From Pseudomonas sp. FP2309 (GTDB lineage: Bacteria; Pseudomonadota; Gammaproteobacteria; Pseudomonadales; Pseudomonadaceae): 64,000 bases of DNA. Below the pieces are notes generated by a model. It searched no databases, was not told where the DNA came from, and saw only the letters and a list, made by a program, of their open reading frames with translations. Both the position numbers and the translations under genes were made by a program. Location: positions 3,401,501 to 3,465,500 of the forward strand of contig NZ_CP117439.1 in the NCBI RefSeq assembly GCF_030687575.1, written 5' to 3'. Shown piece by piece: positions 10,729 through 23,032 of this stretch (positions are counted from its first letter, which is position 1; each line of letters starts with the position of its first letter).

Positions 10729-12513
10729 ATGACTACAGGCAGTGCTCTGTACATCCCGCCTTACAAGGCAGACGACCAGGATGTGGTTGTCGAACTCAAT
10801 AACCGTTTTGGCCCTGACGCCTTCACCGCCCAGGCCACGCGCACCGGCATGCCGGTGCTGTGGGTGGCGCGCGCCAAGCTTGTCGAAGTCCTGACCTTCC
10901 TGCGCAACCTGCCCAAGCCGTACGTCATGCTCTATGACCTGCATGGCGTGGACGAGCGTCTGCGCACCAAGCGCCAGGGGCTGCCGAGCGGCGCCGATTT
11001 CACCGTGTTCTACCACTTGATGTCGCTGGAACGTAACAGCGACGTGATGATCAAGGTCGCCCTGTCCGAGAGCGATTTGAGCATCCCGACCGTGACCGGT
11101 ATCTGGCCGAACGCCAGCTGGTACGAGCGTGAAGTCTGGGACATGTTCGGTATCGACTTCCCAGGCCACCCGCACCTGACGCGCATCATGATGCCGCCAA
11201 CGTGGGAAGGTCACCCGCTGCGCAAGGACTTCCCGGCGCGCGCCACCGAATTCGACCCGTTCAGCCTCAACCTCGCCAAGCAACAGCTTGAAGAAGAGGC
11301 CGCGCGCTTCCGTCCGGAAGACTGGGGCATGAAACGCTCCGGCACCAACGAGGATTACATGTTCCTCAACCTGGGCCCGAACCACCCTTCGGCTCACGGT
11401 GCCTTCCGTATCATCCTGCAGCTGGACGGCGAAGAAATCGTCGACTGCGTACCGGACATCGGCTACCACCACCGGGGTGCCGAGAAGATGGCCGAGCGTC
11501 AGTCCTGGCACAGCTTCATCCCGTACACCGACCGTATCGACTACCTCGGCGGCGTGATGAACAACCTGCCGTACGTGCTCTCGGTCGAGAAGCTGGCCGG
11601 CATCAAAGTGCCGGACCGCGTCGACACCATCCGCATCATGATGGCCGAGTTCTTCCGGATCACCAGCCACCTGTTGTTCCTGGGTACCTATATCCAGGAC
11701 GTCGGCGCCATGACCCCGGTGTTTTTCACCTTCACCGACCGTCAGCGTGCCTACAAGGTCATCGAAGCCATCACCGGTTTCCGCCTGCACCCGGCCTGGT
11801 ACCGCATCGGTGGCGTGGCCCATGACCTGCCCAACGGTTGGGAGCGTCTGGTCAAAGAGTTCATCGACTGGATGCCCAAGCGTCTGGACGAGTATCAAAA
11901 GGCCGCGCTGGACAACAGCATTCTCAAGGGCCGCACCATCGGCGTCGCGCAGTACAACACCAAAGAGGCCCTGGAATGGGGCGTCACCGGTGCCGGCTTG
12001 CGTTCCACCGGTTGCGACTTCGACCTGCGTAAAGCGCGCCCGTACTCCGGCTACGAGAACTTCGAGTTCGAAGTGCCGCTGGCAGCCAATGGCGATGCCT
12101 ACGACCGTTGCATCGTGCGCGTCGAAGAAATGCGCCAGAGCCTGAAGATCATCGAGCAGTGCATGCGCAACATGCCGGCCGGTCCTTACAAAGCGGATCA
12201 CCCGCTGACCACGCCGCCGCCCAAAGAGCGCACGCTGCAACACATCGAAACCCTGATCACGCACTTCCTGCAGGTTTCGTGGGGCCCGGTGATGCCGGCC
12301 AACGAATCCTTCCAGATGATCGAAGCGACCAAGGGTATCAACAGTTATTACCTGACGAGCGATGGCGGCACCATGAGCTACCGCACCCGGATTCGTACCC
12401 CAAGCTTTGCCCACTTGCAGCAGATCCCTTCGGTGATCAAAGGTGAGATGGTCGCGGACTTGATTGCGTACCTGGGTAGTATCGATTTCGTTATGGCCGA
12501 CGTGGACCGCTAA
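10729..12513 (+). CDS. nuoC: NADH:quinone oxidoreductase fused subunit C/D
   Basis: 594-aa fusion of the 30-kDa (NuoC, about residues 1-190) and 49-kDa (NuoD, about 200-594) subunits, as in E. coli; other bacteria keep them separate. The 30-kDa signature ([21 protein letters not shown], in parts) and the 49-kDa signature ([15 protein letters not shown], then [13 protein letters not shown]) are intact. The NuoD part forms the quinone cavity with NuoB. It stops 2 bp before nuoE. Often named nuoCD. Confidence 0.97.
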   Translation: MTTGSALYIPPYKADDQDVVVELNNRFGPDAFTAQATRTGMPVLWVARAKLVEVLTFLRNLPKPYVMLYDLHGVDERLRTKRQGLPSGADFTVFYHLMSLERNSDVMIKVALSESDLSIPTVTGIWPNASWYEREVWDMFGIDFPGHPHLTRIMMPPTWEGHPLRKDFPARATEFDPFSLNLAKQQLEEEAARFRPEDWGMKRSGTNEDYMFLNLGPNHPSAHGAFRIILQLDGEEIVDCVPDIGYHHRGAEKMAERQSWHSFIPYTDRIDYLGGVMNNLPYVLSVEKLAGIKVPDRVDTIRIMMAEFFRITSHLLFLGTYIQDVGAMTPVFFTFTDRQRAYKVIEAITGFRLHPAWYRIGGVAHDLPNGWERLVKEFIDWMPKRLDEYQKAALDNSILKGRTIGVAQYNTKEALEWGVTGAGLRSTGCDFDLRKARPYSGYENFEFEVPLAANGDAYDRCIVRVEEMRQSLKIIEQCMRNMPAGPYKADHPLTTPPPKERTLQHIETLITHFLQVSWGPVMPANESFQMIEATKGINSYYLTSDGGTMSYRTRIRTPSFAHLQQIPSVIKGEMVADLIAYLGSIDFVMADVDR

Positions 12514-12515
12514 GC

Positions 12516-13013
12516 ATGAACAGCACGCTTATCCAGACAGACCGTTTCACTTTGAGTGAAACCGAGCGCTCGGCCATCGAGCACGAGCTGCATCACTACG
12601 AAGACCCGCGCGCGGCGTCGATCGAAGCCCTGAAAATCGTCCAGAAGGAACGTGGCTGGGTGCCGGACGGCGCCCTCTACGCCATCGGCGAGATCCTTGG
12701 CATCCCTGCCAGCGATGTTGAAGGCGTGGCCACGTTCTACAGCCAGATCTTCCGCCAGCCGGTCGGCCGTCACATCATTCGCGTGTGCGACAGCATGGTC
12801 TGCTACATCGGTGGTCACGAGTCCGTGGTCAGCGAGATCCAGAACAAGCTGGGCATCGGCCTCGGCCAGACCACTGCAGACGGCCGTTTCACGCTGCTGC
12901 CGGTGTGCTGCCTGGGCAACTGCGACAAAGCGCCGGCGTTGATGATTGACGACGACACATTCGGTGACGTGCAGCCTGCTGGCGTGACCCAATTGCTCGA
13001 GGGCTACCCATGA
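12516..13013 (+). CDS. nuoE: NADH:quinone oxidoreductase subunit E (24 kDa)
   Basis: 165-aa NADH-module subunit with the N1a [2Fe-2S] cluster. The four ligands are visible: C91 and C96 in [11 protein letters not shown]132 and C136 in CCLGNCD, the same pattern as E. coli C92/C97/C133/C137. The stop overlaps the nuoF start by 4 bp (ATGA), indicating translational coupling of the NADH module. Confidence 0.97.
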   Translation: MNSTLIQTDRFTLSETERSAIEHELHHYEDPRAASIEALKIVQKERGWVPDGALYAIGEILGIPASDVEGVATFYSQIFRQPVGRHIIRVCDSMVCYIGGHESVVSEIQNKLGIGLGQTTADGRFTLLPVCCLGNCDKAPALMIDDDTFGDVQPAGVTQLLEGYP

Positions 13014-14365
13014 CCCTGACTTCTTTCGGCCCGGCCAACCTGATCAAGCGTTCGCCTGAGACCCACCCGCTGACCTGGCGCCTGCGTGACGATGCCGAGC
13101 CGGTATGGCTTGACGAGTACCAGGCCAAGAACGGTTATGCGGCGGCGCGCAAAGCTTTCGCCGAAATGGCCCAGGACGATATCGTCCAGACCGTAAAAGA
13201 CGCCGGCCTCAAGGGCCGCGGCGGCGCAGGCTTCCCCACTGGCGTGAAGTGGGGCCTGATGCCTAAGGACGAATCCATCAACATCCGCTACCTGCTGTGC
13301 AACGCGGATGAAATGGAACCCAACACCTGGAAAGACCGCATGCTGATGGAGCAACTGCCCCATCTGCTCATCGAAGGCATGCTGATCAGCGCCCGCGCGC
13401 TGAAAACCTACCGTGGCTACATCTTCCTGCGTGGCGAATACACCACCGCCGCCAAGCACCTCAACCGTGCCGTGGAAGAAGCCAAGGCAGCGGGCCTGCT
13501 GGGCAAGAACATTCTCGGTTCGGGTTTTGATTTCGAACTGTTCGTGCACACCGGCGCCGGGCGTTACATCTGCGGTGAAGAAACCGCCCTGATCAACTCC
13601 CTCGAAGGCCGCCGCGCCAACCCGCGCTCCAAACCGCCCTTCCCTGCCGCCGTGGGCGTGTGGGGCAAGCCGACCTGCGTGAACAACGTCGAGACCTTGT
13701 GCAACGTGCCGGCGATCATCGCCGACGGCGTGGACTGGTACAAATCGTTGGCCCGCGAAGGCAGCGAAGACATGGGCACCAAGCTCATGGGCTTCTCCGG
13801 CAAGGTCAAGAACCCCGGCCTGTGGGAACTGCCGTTCGGCGTGACCGCGCGCGAACTGTTCGAGGACTACGCCGGCGGCATGCGCGACGGCTACACCCTC
13901 AAGGCCTGGCAGCCAGGCGGCGCCGGCACCGGCTTCCTGCTTCCTGAGCACCTGGACGCCCAGATGTACGCCGGCGGCATCGGCAAGGTCGGCACCCGGA
14001 TGGGTACCGGGCTGGCGATGGCGGTGGACAACACCGTGAACATGGTCTCGTTGCTGCGCAACATGGAGCAGTTCTTTGCCCGCGAATCCTGCGGCTTCTG
14101 CACCCCGTGCCGCGACGGTCTGCCGTGGAGCGTGAAGCTGCTGATGGCCCTGGAAAACGGTGAAGGCCGCGAGGGTGATATCGAAACCCTGCTGGGCCTG
14201 GTCGGTTTCCTCGGCCCTGGCAAGACCTTCTGTGCTCACGCACCGGGCGCCGTGGAGCCATTGGGCAGCGCAATCAAATACTTCCGCTCGGAGTTCGAAG
14301 CCGGCATCGCGCCTATCAGCGCCGCCGTCCCGCCTCTGGCAAGGCCGATCGTAGTCGGCGCGTAA
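13010..14365 (+). CDS. nuoF: NADH:quinone oxidoreductase subunit F (51 kDa, NADH-binding)
   Basis: 451 aa. Binds NADH and FMN and carries the N3 [4Fe-4S] cluster. The glycine-rich nucleotide motif [10 protein letters not shown] is at residues 69-78 and the cluster ligands are C361, C364 and C367 in [10 protein letters not shown] plus C408 in TFCAHAPGA. It starts within the nuoE stop. A long 135-bp gap with a strong hairpin separates it from nuoG, unlike the tight spacing elsewhere in the operon. Confidence 0.97.
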   Translation: MTLTSFGPANLIKRSPETHPLTWRLRDDAEPVWLDEYQAKNGYAAARKAFAEMAQDDIVQTVKDAGLKGRGGAGFPTGVKWGLMPKDESINIRYLLCNADEMEPNTWKDRMLMEQLPHLLIEGMLISARALKTYRGYIFLRGEYTTAAKHLNRAVEEAKAAGLLGKNILGSGFDFELFVHTGAGRYICGEETALINSLEGRRANPRSKPPFPAAVGVWGKPTCVNNVETLCNVPAIIADGVDWYKSLAREGSEDMGTKLMGFSGKVKNPGLWELPFGVTARELFEDYAGGMRDGYTLKAWQPGGAGTGFLLPEHLDAQMYAGGIGKVGTRMGTGLAMAVDNTVNMVSLLRNMEQFFARESCGFCTPCRDGLPWSVKLLMALENGEGREGDIETLLGLVGFLGPGKTFCAHAPGAVEPLGSAIKYFRSEFEAGIAPISAAVPPLARPIVVGA

Positions 14366-14375
14366 CGCTTAAACC

Positions 14376-14399
14376 GGCGAAGGGCCCGTGCCCTTCGCC
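14376..14399 (+). promoter_or_regulatory. Strong hairpin between nuoF and nuoG
   Basis: Perfect 10-bp stem GGCGAAGGGC/GCCCTTCGCC with a CCGT loop, starting 10 bp after the nuoF stop. No T-run follows, so it is not an intrinsic terminator. It could stabilise the 3' end of an upstream processed mRNA or attenuate elongation. Confidence 0.6.
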
Positions 14400-14432
14400 T
14401 GCTCATGTGCTGACGCCTGCAGGGCTGTGTAG

Positions 14433-14519
14433 ATGCACATGAATAACAAGATTCCATTAGCCACGCCCGCTGACAACGGGCCAACGAAGAACTTTGAACC
14501 ATGGCCACTATCCACGTAG
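14433..14519 (+). CDS. Possible 28-codon leader ORF overlapping the nuoG start
   Basis: Begins ATGCACATGAATAAC (two in-frame ATGs, 14433 and 14439), has a CAGGGC sequence about 8 nt upstream, and ends at TAG 14517-14519, inside nuoG in another frame. The nuoG start itself has only a weak ribosome-binding site, so ribosomes ending this ORF could re-initiate at nuoG (19-bp overlap). Speculative, as no homologue is known to me. Confidence 0.3.
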   Translation: MHMNNKIPLATPADNGPTKNFEPWPLST

Positions 14520-17215
14520 ACGGCAAAGCGCTCGAAGTCGATGGGGCGGACAACCTGTTACAGGCGTGTCTGTCACTAGGCCTCGACATCCCTTATTTCT
14601 GCTGGCACCCCGCGCTCGGTAGCGTCGGTGCCTGTCGCCAGTGTGCGGTCAAGCAATACACCGACGAGAACGACACCCGTGGTCGTATCGTCATGTCCTG
14701 CATGACCCCAGCCACCGACAACACCTGGATTTCCATCGACGATGATGAATCCAAGGCGTTCCGCGCCAGCGTTGTCGAATGGCTGATGACCAACCACCCC
14801 CACGACTGCCCGGTCTGTGAGGAAGGCGGTCACTGCCACCTGCAAGACATGACGGTGATGACCGGCCACAACGAGCGCCGCTATCGCTTCACCAAGCGCA
14901 CCCACCAGAACCAGGACCTCGGCCCGTTCATTTCCCACGAAATGAACCGCTGCATCGCCTGCTACCGCTGCGTGCGCTTCTATAAAGACTACGCCGGCGG
15001 CACCGACCTGGGCGTCTTCGGCGCCCACGACAACGTGTACTTCGGTCGCGTTGAAGATGGCGTGCTGGAAAGCGAGTTCTCCGGCAACCTCACCGAGGTC
15101 TGCCCGACCGGTGTGTTCACCGACAAGACTCACTCCGAGCGCTACAACCGCAAATGGGACATGCAATTCGCGCCAAGCATCTGCCATGGCTGCTCCAGCG
15201 GTTGCAACATTTCCCCGGGCGAGCGTTACGGTGAACTGCGTCGTATTGAAAACCGTTTCAACGGTTCGGTTAACCAGTACTTCCTGTGCGACCGTGGCCG
15301 TTTCGGCTATGGCTACGTCAACCGCGAAGACCGTCCTCGTCAGCCATTGCTGGCCGACGGCGCCAAGCTGAGCCTGGACCAGGCGCTGGATAAAGCCGCC
15401 GACCTGCTGCGCGGCCGCAATATCGTCGGTATCGGTTCGCCCCGCGCCAGCCTCGAAAGCAACTTCGCCCTGCGCGAACTGGTCGGTGCCGAGCACTTCT
15501 ACAGCGGTATCGAAGCCGGCGAGCTGGAACGCATCCGCCTGGTCCTCCAGGTGCTGAACGACAGCCCGCTGCCCGTGCCGAACATGCGTGACATCGAAGA
15601 CCACGACGCAATTTTCGTGCTCGGTGAAGACCTGACCCAAACCGCTGCCCGCATCGCCCTGTCGTTGCGCCAGTCGGTCAAAGGCAAGGCCGAAGAAATG
15701 GCCGACGCCATGCGCGTACAGCCCTGGCTCGATGCCGCGGTGAAAAACATCGGCCAGCACGCGCTGAACCCGCTGTTTATCGCATCCCTGGCTGAAACCA
15801 AGCTCGACGACATCGCCGAAGAATGCGTGCACGCCGCTCCGGATGACCTGGCTCGCCTCGGTTTCGCCGTGGCCCACGCCCTCGACGCCAGCGCGCCTGC
15901 CGTCGACGGCCTTGACACTGAAGCCGTCGAACTGGCCCAGCGCATCGCCGACGCCCTGCTGGCGGCCAAGCGTCCGTTGATCATCGCCGGTACCTCGCTG
16001 GGTTCCAAGGCGCTGATCGAAGCCGCCGCCAACATTGCCAAGGCCCTGAAGCTGCGCGACAAGAACGGCTCCATCAGCCTGGTCGTACCGGAAGCCAACA
16101 GCCTAGGTCTGGCCATGCTCGGTGGCGAGTCCCTCGACGCCGCGCTGCAAGCGGTAACCGACGGCCGTGCCGACGCCATCGTGGTGCTGGAAAACGACCT
16201 GTACACCCGCACCGATGCGGCCAAGGTTGACGCCGCTCTCAACGCCGCCAAAGTGCTTATCGTCGCCGACCACCAGAAGACCGCCACCAGCGACCGTGCC
16301 CATCTGGTCCTGCCAGCTGCCACCTTCGCCGAAGGCGACGGCACGCTGGTCAGCCAGGAAGGCCGCGCCCAACGCTTCTTCCAGGTGTTCGATCCGAAGT
16401 ACATGGACGCCAGCATCCTGGTTCACGAAGGCTGGCGCTGGCTGCATGCCCTGCGCGCCACCCTGTTGAACCAGCCGATCGACTGGACCCAGCTCGACCA
16501 CGTCACCGCCGCCACCGCTGCCAGCGCGCCGCAACTGGCACGTATCGTCGATGCCGCACCGTCCGCCACGTTCCGCATCAAGGGCTTGAAACTGGCCCGC
16601 GAACCGCTGCGTTACTCCGGTCGTACCGCCATGCGCGCCGACATCAGCGTGCACGAACCGCGTACCCCACAGGACAACGACACCGCGTTTGCCTTCTCCA
16701 TGGAAGGTTATTCGGGTTCGGCCGAGCCCCGTCAGCAGGTGCCGTTCGCCTGGTCGCCGGGCTGGAACTCGCCGCAGGCCTGGAACAAGTTCCAGGACGA
16801 AGTCGGTGGTCACATCCGCGCCGGCGACCCGGGCACCCGCCTGATCGAAAGCAGCGGTGACTCGCTGAACTGGTTCGCTGCGGTACCGCGTCCATTCAAC
16901 CCGGCCCAGGGCACCTGGCAGGTGGTGCCGTTCTTCCACCTGTTCGGCAGCGAAGAAACCTCTTCCAAGGCCGCGCCGGTGCAAGAGCGCATCCCCACTG
17001 CGTATGTGTCCCTGGCCAAGTCCGAAGCCGACCGCCTGGGCGTCAACGACGGTGCCCTGCTCAGCCTGAACGTGGCCGGCCAGACCTTGCGTCTGCCGCT
17101 GCGCATCAATGAAGCGTTGGGTGCCGGTCTGGTTGCACTGCCGAAAGGCCTCGCCGGTATTCCGCCTGCGATCTTTGGCAAAACCGTTGACGGTCTGCAG
17201 GAGGCAGCGCAATGA
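14501..17215 (+). CDS. nuoG: NADH:quinone oxidoreductase subunit G (75 kDa)
   Basis: 904 aa, the size of the E. coli protein. The N-terminal ferredoxin domain holds a [2Fe-2S] cluster (C34, C45, C48, C67), then the His-liganded [4Fe-4S] motif [12 protein letters not shown], a classical CIACYRC...CPTG cluster and the extra N7-type CHGCSSGC motif. The C-terminal 600 residues form a molybdopterin-oxidoreductase-like fold without cofactor function. The start at 14501 ([10 protein letters not shown]) gives the expected N-terminus. Its last 4 bp overlap nuoH. Confidence 0.97.
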   Translation: MATIHVDGKALEVDGADNLLQACLSLGLDIPYFCWHPALGSVGACRQCAVKQYTDENDTRGRIVMSCMTPATDNTWISIDDDESKAFRASVVEWLMTNHPHDCPVCEEGGHCHLQDMTVMTGHNERRYRFTKRTHQNQDLGPFISHEMNRCIACYRCVRFYKDYAGGTDLGVFGAHDNVYFGRVEDGVLESEFSGNLTEVCPTGVFTDKTHSERYNRKWDMQFAPSICHGCSSGCNISPGERYGELRRIENRFNGSVNQYFLCDRGRFGYGYVNREDRPRQPLLADGAKLSLDQALDKAADLLRGRNIVGIGSPRASLESNFALRELVGAEHFYSGIEAGELERIRLVLQVLNDSPLPVPNMRDIEDHDAIFVLGEDLTQTAARIALSLRQSVKGKAEEMADAMRVQPWLDAAVKNIGQHALNPLFIASLAETKLDDIAEECVHAAPDDLARLGFAVAHALDASAPAVDGLDTEAVELAQRIADALLAAKRPLIIAGTSLGSKALIEAAANIAKALKLRDKNGSISLVVPEANSLGLAMLGGESLDAALQAVTDGRADAIVVLENDLYTRTDAAKVDAALNAAKVLIVADHQKTATSDRAHLVLPAATFAEGDGTLVSQEGRAQRFFQVFDPKYMDASILVHEGWRWLHALRATLLNQPIDWTQLDHVTAATAASAPQLARIVDAAPSATFRIKGLKLAREPLRYSGRTAMRADISVHEPRTPQDNDTAFAFSMEGYSGSAEPRQQVPFAWSPGWNSPQAWNKFQDEVGGHIRAGDPGTRLIESSGDSLNWFAAVPRPFNPAQGTWQVVPFFHLFGSEETSSKAAPVQERIPTAYVSLAKSEADRLGVNDGALLSLNVAGQTLRLPLRINEALGAGLVALPKGLAGIPPAIFGKTVDGLQEAAQ

Positions 17216-18219
17216 CTTGGTTCACGCCGGAAGTAATTGACGTGATCATTTCGGTGGTCAAGGCCATCGTGATCCTGCTGGCCGTGGTCGTGGCGGGCGC
17301 CCTGCTCAGCTTCGTCGAACGTCGTCTGCTGGGCTGGTGGCAGGATCGTTACGGTCCGAACCGCGTTGGCCCATTCGGTATGTTCCAGATCGCCGCCGAC
17401 ATGCTGAAAATGTTCTTCAAGGAAGACTGGACCCCGCCGTTTGCCGACAAGGTGATCTTCACCCTGGCACCGGTTGTGGCCATGAGCGCCTTGCTGATCG
17501 CCTTCGCGATCATCCCGATCACCCCGACCTGGGGCGTGGCGGACCTGAACATCGGCTTGCTGTTCTTCTTCGCCATGGCCGGTCTGTCGGTCTACGCGGT
17601 ACTGTTCGCCGGCTGGTCGAGCAACAACAAGTTCGCCCTGCTGGGCAGCTTGCGTGCCTCGGCCCAGACCGTGTCCTACGAAGTGTTCATGGGCCTGGCG
17701 CTGATGGGCATCGTGGTGCAGGTCGGCTCGTTCAACATGCGCGATATCGTCGAGTACCAGGCGCAGAACCTGTGGTTCATCATTCCGCAGTTCTTCGGTT
17801 TCTGTACCTTCTTCATCGCGGGCGTGGCCGTGACTCACCGTCACCCCTTCGACCAGCCGGAAGCGGAACAGGAACTGGCCGACGGTTACCACATTGAATA
17901 CGCCGGCATGAAATGGGGCATGTTCTTCGTCGGTGAGTACATCGGCATCATCTTGATCTCGGCCCTGCTGGTCACGCTGTTCTTCGGCGGCTGGCACGGT
18001 CCGTTCGGCATCCTGCCGCAGTTGGCGTTCTTCTGGTTCTTCCTGAAGACCGCGTTCTTCATCATGTTGTTTATCCTGCTGCGCGCTTCCATTCCGCGTC
18101 CACGATACGACCAGGTGATGGATTTCAGCTGGCGCTTCTGCCTGCCGCTGACCCTGATCAATCTGCTGGTGACTGCTGCCGTTGTGTTGTTGAACACGCC
18201 AGCGGGCGCGGTTCAGTGA
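17212..18219 (+). CDS. nuoH: NADH:quinone oxidoreductase subunit H
   Basis: 335-aa membrane subunit with about eight helices that docks the peripheral arm and forms part of the quinone tunnel. Family signatures are visible: [19 protein letters not shown] near residue 37 and the loop [19 protein letters not shown] (about 206-224). The ATGA overlap with nuoG and an 11-bp gap to nuoI continue the tight operon. Confidence 0.97.
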   Translation: MTWFTPEVIDVIISVVKAIVILLAVVVAGALLSFVERRLLGWWQDRYGPNRVGPFGMFQIAADMLKMFFKEDWTPPFADKVIFTLAPVVAMSALLIAFAIIPITPTWGVADLNIGLLFFFAMAGLSVYAVLFAGWSSNNKFALLGSLRASAQTVSYEVFMGLALMGIVVQVGSFNMRDIVEYQAQNLWFIIPQFFGFCTFFIAGVAVTHRHPFDQPEAEQELADGYHIEYAGMKWGMFFVGEYIGIILISALLVTLFFGGWHGPFGILPQLAFFWFFLKTAFFIMLFILLRASIPRPRYDQVMDFSWRFCLPLTLINLLVTAAVVLLNTPAGAVQ

Positions 18220-18230
18220 GGATTTGACCC

Positions 18231-18779
18231 ATGTTCAAATATATTGGCGACATCGTTAAGGGTACCGGTACCCAGTTGCGAAGCCTGGTGATGGTGTTCG
18301 GTCACGGCTTTCGCAAACGCGACACCCTGCAATACCCGGAAGAGGCGGTGTACCTGCCGCCGCGCTATCGCGGCCGCATCGTACTGACCCGCGACCCCGA
18401 CGGCGAAGAGCGTTGCGTAGCCTGCAACCTGTGCGCCGTGGCCTGCCCGGTGGGTTGCATCTCCCTGCAGAAAGCTGAAACCGAAGACGGTCGCTGGTAC
18501 CCGGACTTCTTCCGCATCAACTTCTCGCGCTGCATTTTCTGCGGCCTCTGCGAGGAAGCTTGCCCGACCACCGCGATCCAGCTCACGCCGGATTTCGAGA
18601 TGGCCGAGTTCAAACGTCAGGACCTGGTGTACGAGAAAGAAGATCTGCTGATCTCTGGTCCCGGTAAAAACCCTGATTACAACTTCTATCGTGTTGCAGG
18701 TATGGCCGTTGCCGGTAAGCCGAAAGGCGCCGCACAAAACGAAGCCGAGCCGATCAACGTGAAGAGCTTGCTGCCTTAA
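18231..18779 (+). CDS. nuoI: NADH:quinone oxidoreductase subunit I
   Basis: 182-aa subunit with two [4Fe-4S] clusters (N6a/N6b). Two CxxCxxCxxxCP motifs: C62, C65, C68, C72 in [12 protein letters not shown] and C101, C104, C107, C111 in [12 protein letters not shown]. The N-terminal amphipathic helices anchor it to the membrane arm. Same length class as E. coli NuoI (180 aa). Confidence 0.97.
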   Translation: MFKYIGDIVKGTGTQLRSLVMVFGHGFRKRDTLQYPEEAVYLPPRYRGRIVLTRDPDGEERCVACNLCAVACPVGCISLQKAETEDGRWYPDFFRINFSRCIFCGLCEEACPTTAIQLTPDFEMAEFKRQDLVYEKEDLLISGPGKNPDYNFYRVAGMAVAGKPKGAAQNEAEPINVKSLLP

Positions 18780-18788
18780 GGAAGAAAG

Positions 18789-19292
18789 ATGGAATTCGCT
18801 TTCTATTTCGCGTCGGGTATTGCAGTGGTGTCCACGCTTCGCGTGATCACCAACACCAACCCCGTGCACGCCCTGCTCTACCTGATCATTTCGCTGATCG
18901 CCGTGGCCATGACCTTCTTCAGCCTCGGCGCACCGTTCGCCGGTGTCCTGGAAGTGATCGCCTACGCCGGCGCCATCATGGTGCTGTTCGTGTTTGTGGT
19001 GATGATGCTCAACCTGGGGCCGGCGTCGGTCGCCCAGGAGCGCGTCTGGCTCAAGCCCGGCATCTGGCTCGGCCCGGTTGTCCTCGCAGCCTTGCTGCTG
19101 GGTGAACTGCTGTATGTGCTGTTCGCTCACCAGAGCGGCCAGGCCATCGGGCACACCACCGTCGACGCGAAGGCCGTGGGCATCAGCCTGTTCGGCCCGT
19201 ACCTGCTGGTGGTCGAACTGGCTTCGATGCTGCTGCTCGCGGCAGCCATCACCGCCTTCCACTTGGGCCGCAACGAAGCCAAGGAGCAATGA
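18789..19292 (+). CDS. nuoJ: NADH:quinone oxidoreductase subunit J
   Basis: 167-aa membrane subunit with five predicted helices. The [20 protein letters not shown] segment (about residues 56-75) is the family hallmark, including the pi-bulge helix and a conserved acidic residue in the proton pathway. AAGGAAGAAAG before ATG 18789 provides the ribosome-binding site. Slightly shorter than E. coli NuoJ (184 aa) at its C-terminus. Confidence 0.96.
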   Translation: MEFAFYFASGIAVVSTLRVITNTNPVHALLYLIISLIAVAMTFFSLGAPFAGVLEVIAYAGAIMVLFVFVVMMLNLGPASVAQERVWLKPGIWLGPVVLAALLLGELLYVLFAHQSGQAIGHTTVDAKAVGISLFGPYLLVVELASMLLLAAAITAFHLGRNEAKEQ

Positions 19293-19294
19293 CG

Positions 19295-19603
19295 ATGCCT
19301 GCTATCCCTTTGGAGCATGGTCTGGCGGTTGCCGGCATCCTGTTCTGCCTTGGCCTGGTCGGCCTAATGGTTCGCCGTAACATTCTGTTCGTGTTGATGA
19401 GCCTGGAAATCATGATGAACGCTGCGGCCTTGGCCTTCATCGTGGCCGGTGCGCGTTGGGGCCAGCCGGATGGACAAGTCATGTTCATCCTGGTGATCAG
19501 CCTGGCAGCCGCCGAGGCCAGTATTGGCCTGGCGATCCTGCTGCAACTGTATCGTCGCTTCCACACGCTTGATATCGACGCTGCCAGTGAGATGCGCGGA
19601 TGA
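19295..19603 (+). CDS. nuoK: NADH:quinone oxidoreductase subunit K
   Basis: 102-aa, three-helix subunit related to MrpC. Helix 2 contains the conserved glutamate in [15 protein letters not shown] and helix 3 a second in [14 protein letters not shown]. Two in-frame ATGs exist (19289 and 19295). The second is preferred because the AAGGAG at 19281-19286 is then about 8 nt away instead of 2. The stop overlaps nuoL (ATGA at 19600). Confidence 0.95.
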   Translation: MPAIPLEHGLAVAGILFCLGLVGLMVRRNILFVLMSLEIMMNAAALAFIVAGARWGQPDGQVMFILVISLAAAEASIGLAILLQLYRRFHTLDIDAASEMRG

Positions 19604-21453
19604 ACATGATCTTTCTGACTTTCGTATTTCCCCTGATCGGTTTCCTGCTGCTGTCGTTCTCTCGCGGGCGCCTGTCGGAAAATGTCTCTGCCTTGATCGG
19701 TGTCGGCTCCATTGGCCTGTCGGCCATCGTTGCCGCCTACGTCATCTGGCAATTCAACGTGGCGCCGCCGGAAGGCGGCCACTACACCCTGGTGCTGTGG
19801 CAGTGGATGTCGGTGGAGGGCTTCAAGCCCAACTTCGCCCTCTACGTCGACGGCCTGTCGATCACCATGCTCGGCGTGGTGGTGGGTGTGGGCTTCCTGA
19901 TCCACTTGTTCGCGTCCTGGTACATGCGCGGTGAAGCGGGCTACTCGCGTTTCTTCTCGTACACCAACCTGTTTATCGCCAGCATGCTGTTCCTGGTGCT
20001 GGGCGATAACCTGTTGTTCCTGTACTTCGGCTGGGAAGGCGTGGGCCTGTGCTCGTACCTGTTGATCGGTTTCTACTACAGCAACCGCAACAACGGTAAC
20101 GCGGCGCTCAAGGCGTTTATCGTCACCCGTATCGGCGACGTGTTCATGGCCATCGGCTTGTTCATCCTGTTCCAACAGGTGGGCACACTGAACATCCAGG
20201 AACTGCTGGTGCTGGCACCGCAGAAATTCCAGGTCGGCGACTTCTGGATCACCCTGGCGACCCTAATGCTGCTGGGCGGCGCCGTGGGTAAATCCGCGCA
20301 ACTGCCGCTGCAAACCTGGCTGGCGGATGCGATGGCCGGTCCTACCCCGGTATCGGCACTTATCCACGCCGCCACCATGGTGACCGCCGGCGTCTACCTG
20401 ATTGCCCGTACCCACGGCCTGTTCACCCTGGCGCCGGACGTCCTGCACCTGGTAGGCGTCGTGGGCGGTGTGACCCTGGTACTGGCCGGCTTCGCCGCGC
20501 TGGTGCAGACCGACATCAAGCGCATCCTCGCCTACTCGACCATGAGCCAGATCGGCTACATGTTCCTGGCGCTGGGCGTTGGCGCCTGGGACGCAGCGAT
20601 TTTCCACCTGATGACCCACGCCTTCTTCAAGGCCCTGCTGTTCCTTGCCTCCGGTGCGGTGATCGTCGCCTGCCACCACGAGCAGAACATCTTCAAGATG
20701 GGTGGTCTGTGGAAAAAACTGCCGTTGGCCTACGCCAGCTTCATCGTCGGTGGTGCGGCCCTGGCTGCCCTGCCGCTGGTGACCGCCGGTTTCTACTCGA
20801 AAGACGAAATCCTCTGGGAAGCCTTCGCCAGCGGTAACCAGAACCTGCTGTATGCAGGCCTGGTGGGTGCGTTCATGACCTCGCTGTACACCTTCCGCCT
20901 GATCTTCATCACCTTCCACGGTGAAGCCAAGACCGAAGCGCACGCAGGCCACGGCGTCTCCCACTGGTTGCCCCTGTCGGTGCTGATCGTGCTGTCGACC
21001 TTCATCGGCGCGATGATCACCCCGCCACTGGCCGGTGTACTGCCGGAAAGCGCTGGTCACGCGGGTGGCGCCGCCAAGCACAGCCTGGAAATCGCCTCGG
21101 GCGCCATTGCCATTGCCGGTATCTTGCTGGCAGCCCTGTTGTTCCTCGGCAAGCGTCGCTTTGTGACCGCCGTGGCCAACAGTGGCATTGGCCGCTTCCT
21201 GTCGGCCTGGTGGTTCGCCGCCTGGGGCTTCGACTGGCTCTACGACAAACTGTTCGTCAAGCCTTACCTCGCCATCAGCCACGTACTGCGCAAAGACCCG
21301 CTCGACCAGACCATCGGTCTGATCCCGCGCGCCGCCAAAGGCGGTCACACCGCCCTGAGCCGCAGCGAGACGGGCCAATTGCGTTGGTATGCAGCTTCCA
21401 TGGCGGCCGGTGCCGTGCTGGTGATCGGCGCCATCGTAGTGGTAGCGGTCTGA
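19600..21453 (+). CDS. nuoL: NADH:quinone oxidoreductase subunit L
   Basis: 617-aa antiporter-like subunit at the distal end of the membrane arm. Family segments include [19 protein letters not shown], read as [17 protein letters not shown] (catalytic Glu), the [27 protein letters not shown] region (Lys/His path) and the [15 protein letters not shown] signature. The C-terminal part supplies the long lateral helix. Homologous to MrpA and MrpD of the antiporter operon at 50-56 kb of this window. Confidence 0.97.
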   Translation: MNMIFLTFVFPLIGFLLLSFSRGRLSENVSALIGVGSIGLSAIVAAYVIWQFNVAPPEGGHYTLVLWQWMSVEGFKPNFALYVDGLSITMLGVVVGVGFLIHLFASWYMRGEAGYSRFFSYTNLFIASMLFLVLGDNLLFLYFGWEGVGLCSYLLIGFYYSNRNNGNAALKAFIVTRIGDVFMAIGLFILFQQVGTLNIQELLVLAPQKFQVGDFWITLATLMLLGGAVGKSAQLPLQTWLADAMAGPTPVSALIHAATMVTAGVYLIARTHGLFTLAPDVLHLVGVVGGVTLVLAGFAALVQTDIKRILAYSTMSQIGYMFLALGVGAWDAAIFHLMTHAFFKALLFLASGAVIVACHHEQNIFKMGGLWKKLPLAYASFIVGGAALAALPLVTAGFYSKDEILWEAFASGNQNLLYAGLVGAFMTSLYTFRLIFITFHGEAKTEAHAGHGVSHWLPLSVLIVLSTFIGAMITPPLAGVLPESAGHAGGAAKHSLEIASGAIAIAGILLAALLFLGKRRFVTAVANSGIGRFLSAWWFAAWGFDWLYDKLFVKPYLAISHVLRKDPLDQTIGLIPRAAKGGHTALSRSETGQLRWYAASMAAGAVLVIGAIVVVAV

Positions 21454-21492
21454 TATGAACTTTGCGAACTTGCGAAAGGAAACGAGCCTGTC

Positions 21493-23025
21493 ATGATTCT
21501 GCCCTGGCTAATCCTGATCCCCTTTATCGGCGGCCTGCTCTGCTGGATGGGTGAACGCTTCGGCGCCACCCTCCCCCGCTGGATTGCGTTGCTGACCATG
21601 TCCCTGGAACTCGCGCTCGGCCTCTGGCTGTGGGCCCATGGTGACTACTCATTCGCTCCGGCACCGGGCGTTGATCCGACCTTCGCGCTTGAATTCAAGC
21701 ACGTGTGGATCCAGCGCTTCGGCATCAACGTGCACCTGGCCCTCGACGGCCTGTCGCTGTTGATGATCCTGCTGACCGGCCTGCTGGGTATCCTCTCGGT
21801 ACTCTGCTCCTGGAAAGAGATCCAGCGTCACGTGGGTTTCTTCCACCTGAACCTGATGTGGATCCTGGGCGGTGTTGTCGGCGTGTTCCTCGCCCTCGAC
21901 CTGTTCATGTTCTTCTTCTTCTGGGAAATGATGCTGGTGCCGATGTACTTCCTCATCGCGCTCTGGGGTCACAGTTCTTCGGACGGCAAGAAAACCCGGA
22001 TCTACGCGGCGACCAAGTTCTTCATCTTCACCCAGGCTTCCGGCCTGATCATGTTGGTGGCGATCCTCGGTCTGGTACTGGTCAACTTCAACACCACCGG
22101 CGTGATTACGTTCAACTACGCCGACCTGTTGAAAACCAAGATGTCCCTGACCACCGAGTACATCCTGATGCTGGGCTTCTTCATCGCCTTCGCGGTGAAG
22201 CTGCCGGTGGTGCCGTTCCACTCCTGGCTGCCTGACGCGCACGCCCAGGCACCGACCGCAGGTTCCGTCGACCTGGCCGGTATCCTGTTGAAGACTGCGG
22301 CCTACGGCCTGCTGCGTTTCGCACTGCCGCTGTTCCCGAACGCCTCGGCCGAGTTCGCGCCGATCGCCATGACCCTGGGTCTGATCGGGATCTTCTACGG
22401 TGCGTTCCTGGCCTTCGCCCAAACCGACATCAAGCGTCTGATCGCCTTCTCGTCCGTTTCCCACATGGGTTTCGTACTGATCGGTATCTACTCCGGCAGC
22501 CAGCTGGCGTTGCAAGGCGCGGTGATCCAGATGCTGGCCCACGGTGTGTCGGCGGCTGCGCTGTTTATCCTCAGCGGCCAGTTGTACGAGCGCCTGCACA
22601 CCCGTGACATGCGTGAAATGGGTGGCGTGTGGTCGCGCATCGCTTACCTGCCGGCGATCAGCCTGTTCTTCGCCGCTGCGTCCCTGGGCTTGCCGGGTAC
22701 CGGTAACTTCATCGGCGAATTCCTGATCCTGATGGGTGCCTTCGTGCAAACGCCGTGGATCAGCGCCATCGCCACCTCCGGCCTGGTGTTCGGTTCGGTT
22801 TACTCGCTGATCATGATCCACCGCGCCTACTTCGGCCCGGCCAAGTCCGACGCTGTCCTCAAGGGGATGGATGCTCGCGAACTGATCATGGTGCTCGGCC
22901 TGGCGGTATTGCTGATCTACATCGGCGTATACCCGCAGCCGTTCCTGGACACTTCTGCCGCAACGATGCATGGCGTGCAGCAGTGGTTCGGCACCGCCTT
23001 CTCTCAACTCGCTTCGGCCCGGTAA
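21493..23025 (+). CDS. nuoM: NADH:quinone oxidoreductase subunit M
   Basis: 510-aa antiporter-like subunit with about 14 helices. The [20 protein letters not shown] segment contains the catalytic glutamate, followed by [23 protein letters not shown] and the [16 protein letters not shown] signature. GAAAGGAAACGAGCCTGTC before ATG 21493 gives a spaced ribosome-binding site. It follows nuoL after a 39-bp gap. Confidence 0.97.
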   Translation: MILPWLILIPFIGGLLCWMGERFGATLPRWIALLTMSLELALGLWLWAHGDYSFAPAPGVDPTFALEFKHVWIQRFGINVHLALDGLSLLMILLTGLLGILSVLCSWKEIQRHVGFFHLNLMWILGGVVGVFLALDLFMFFFFWEMMLVPMYFLIALWGHSSSDGKKTRIYAATKFFIFTQASGLIMLVAILGLVLVNFNTTGVITFNYADLLKTKMSLTTEYILMLGFFIAFAVKLPVVPFHSWLPDAHAQAPTAGSVDLAGILLKTAAYGLLRFALPLFPNASAEFAPIAMTLGLIGIFYGAFLAFAQTDIKRLIAFSSVSHMGFVLIGIYSGSQLALQGAVIQMLAHGVSAAALFILSGQLYERLHTRDMREMGGVWSRIAYLPAISLFFAAASLGLPGTGNFIGEFLILMGAFVQTPWISAIATSGLVFGSVYSLIMIHRAYFGPAKSDAVLKGMDARELIMVLGLAVLLIYIGVYPQPFLDTSAATMHGVQQWFGTAFSQLASAR

Positions 23026-23032
23026 GAGCGCT

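Noticed and set aside
10561..12414. 617-codon minus-strand ORF opposite nuoCD
   Set aside because: Shadow of nuoCD; no family features, composition typical of antisense reading in high-GC DNA.
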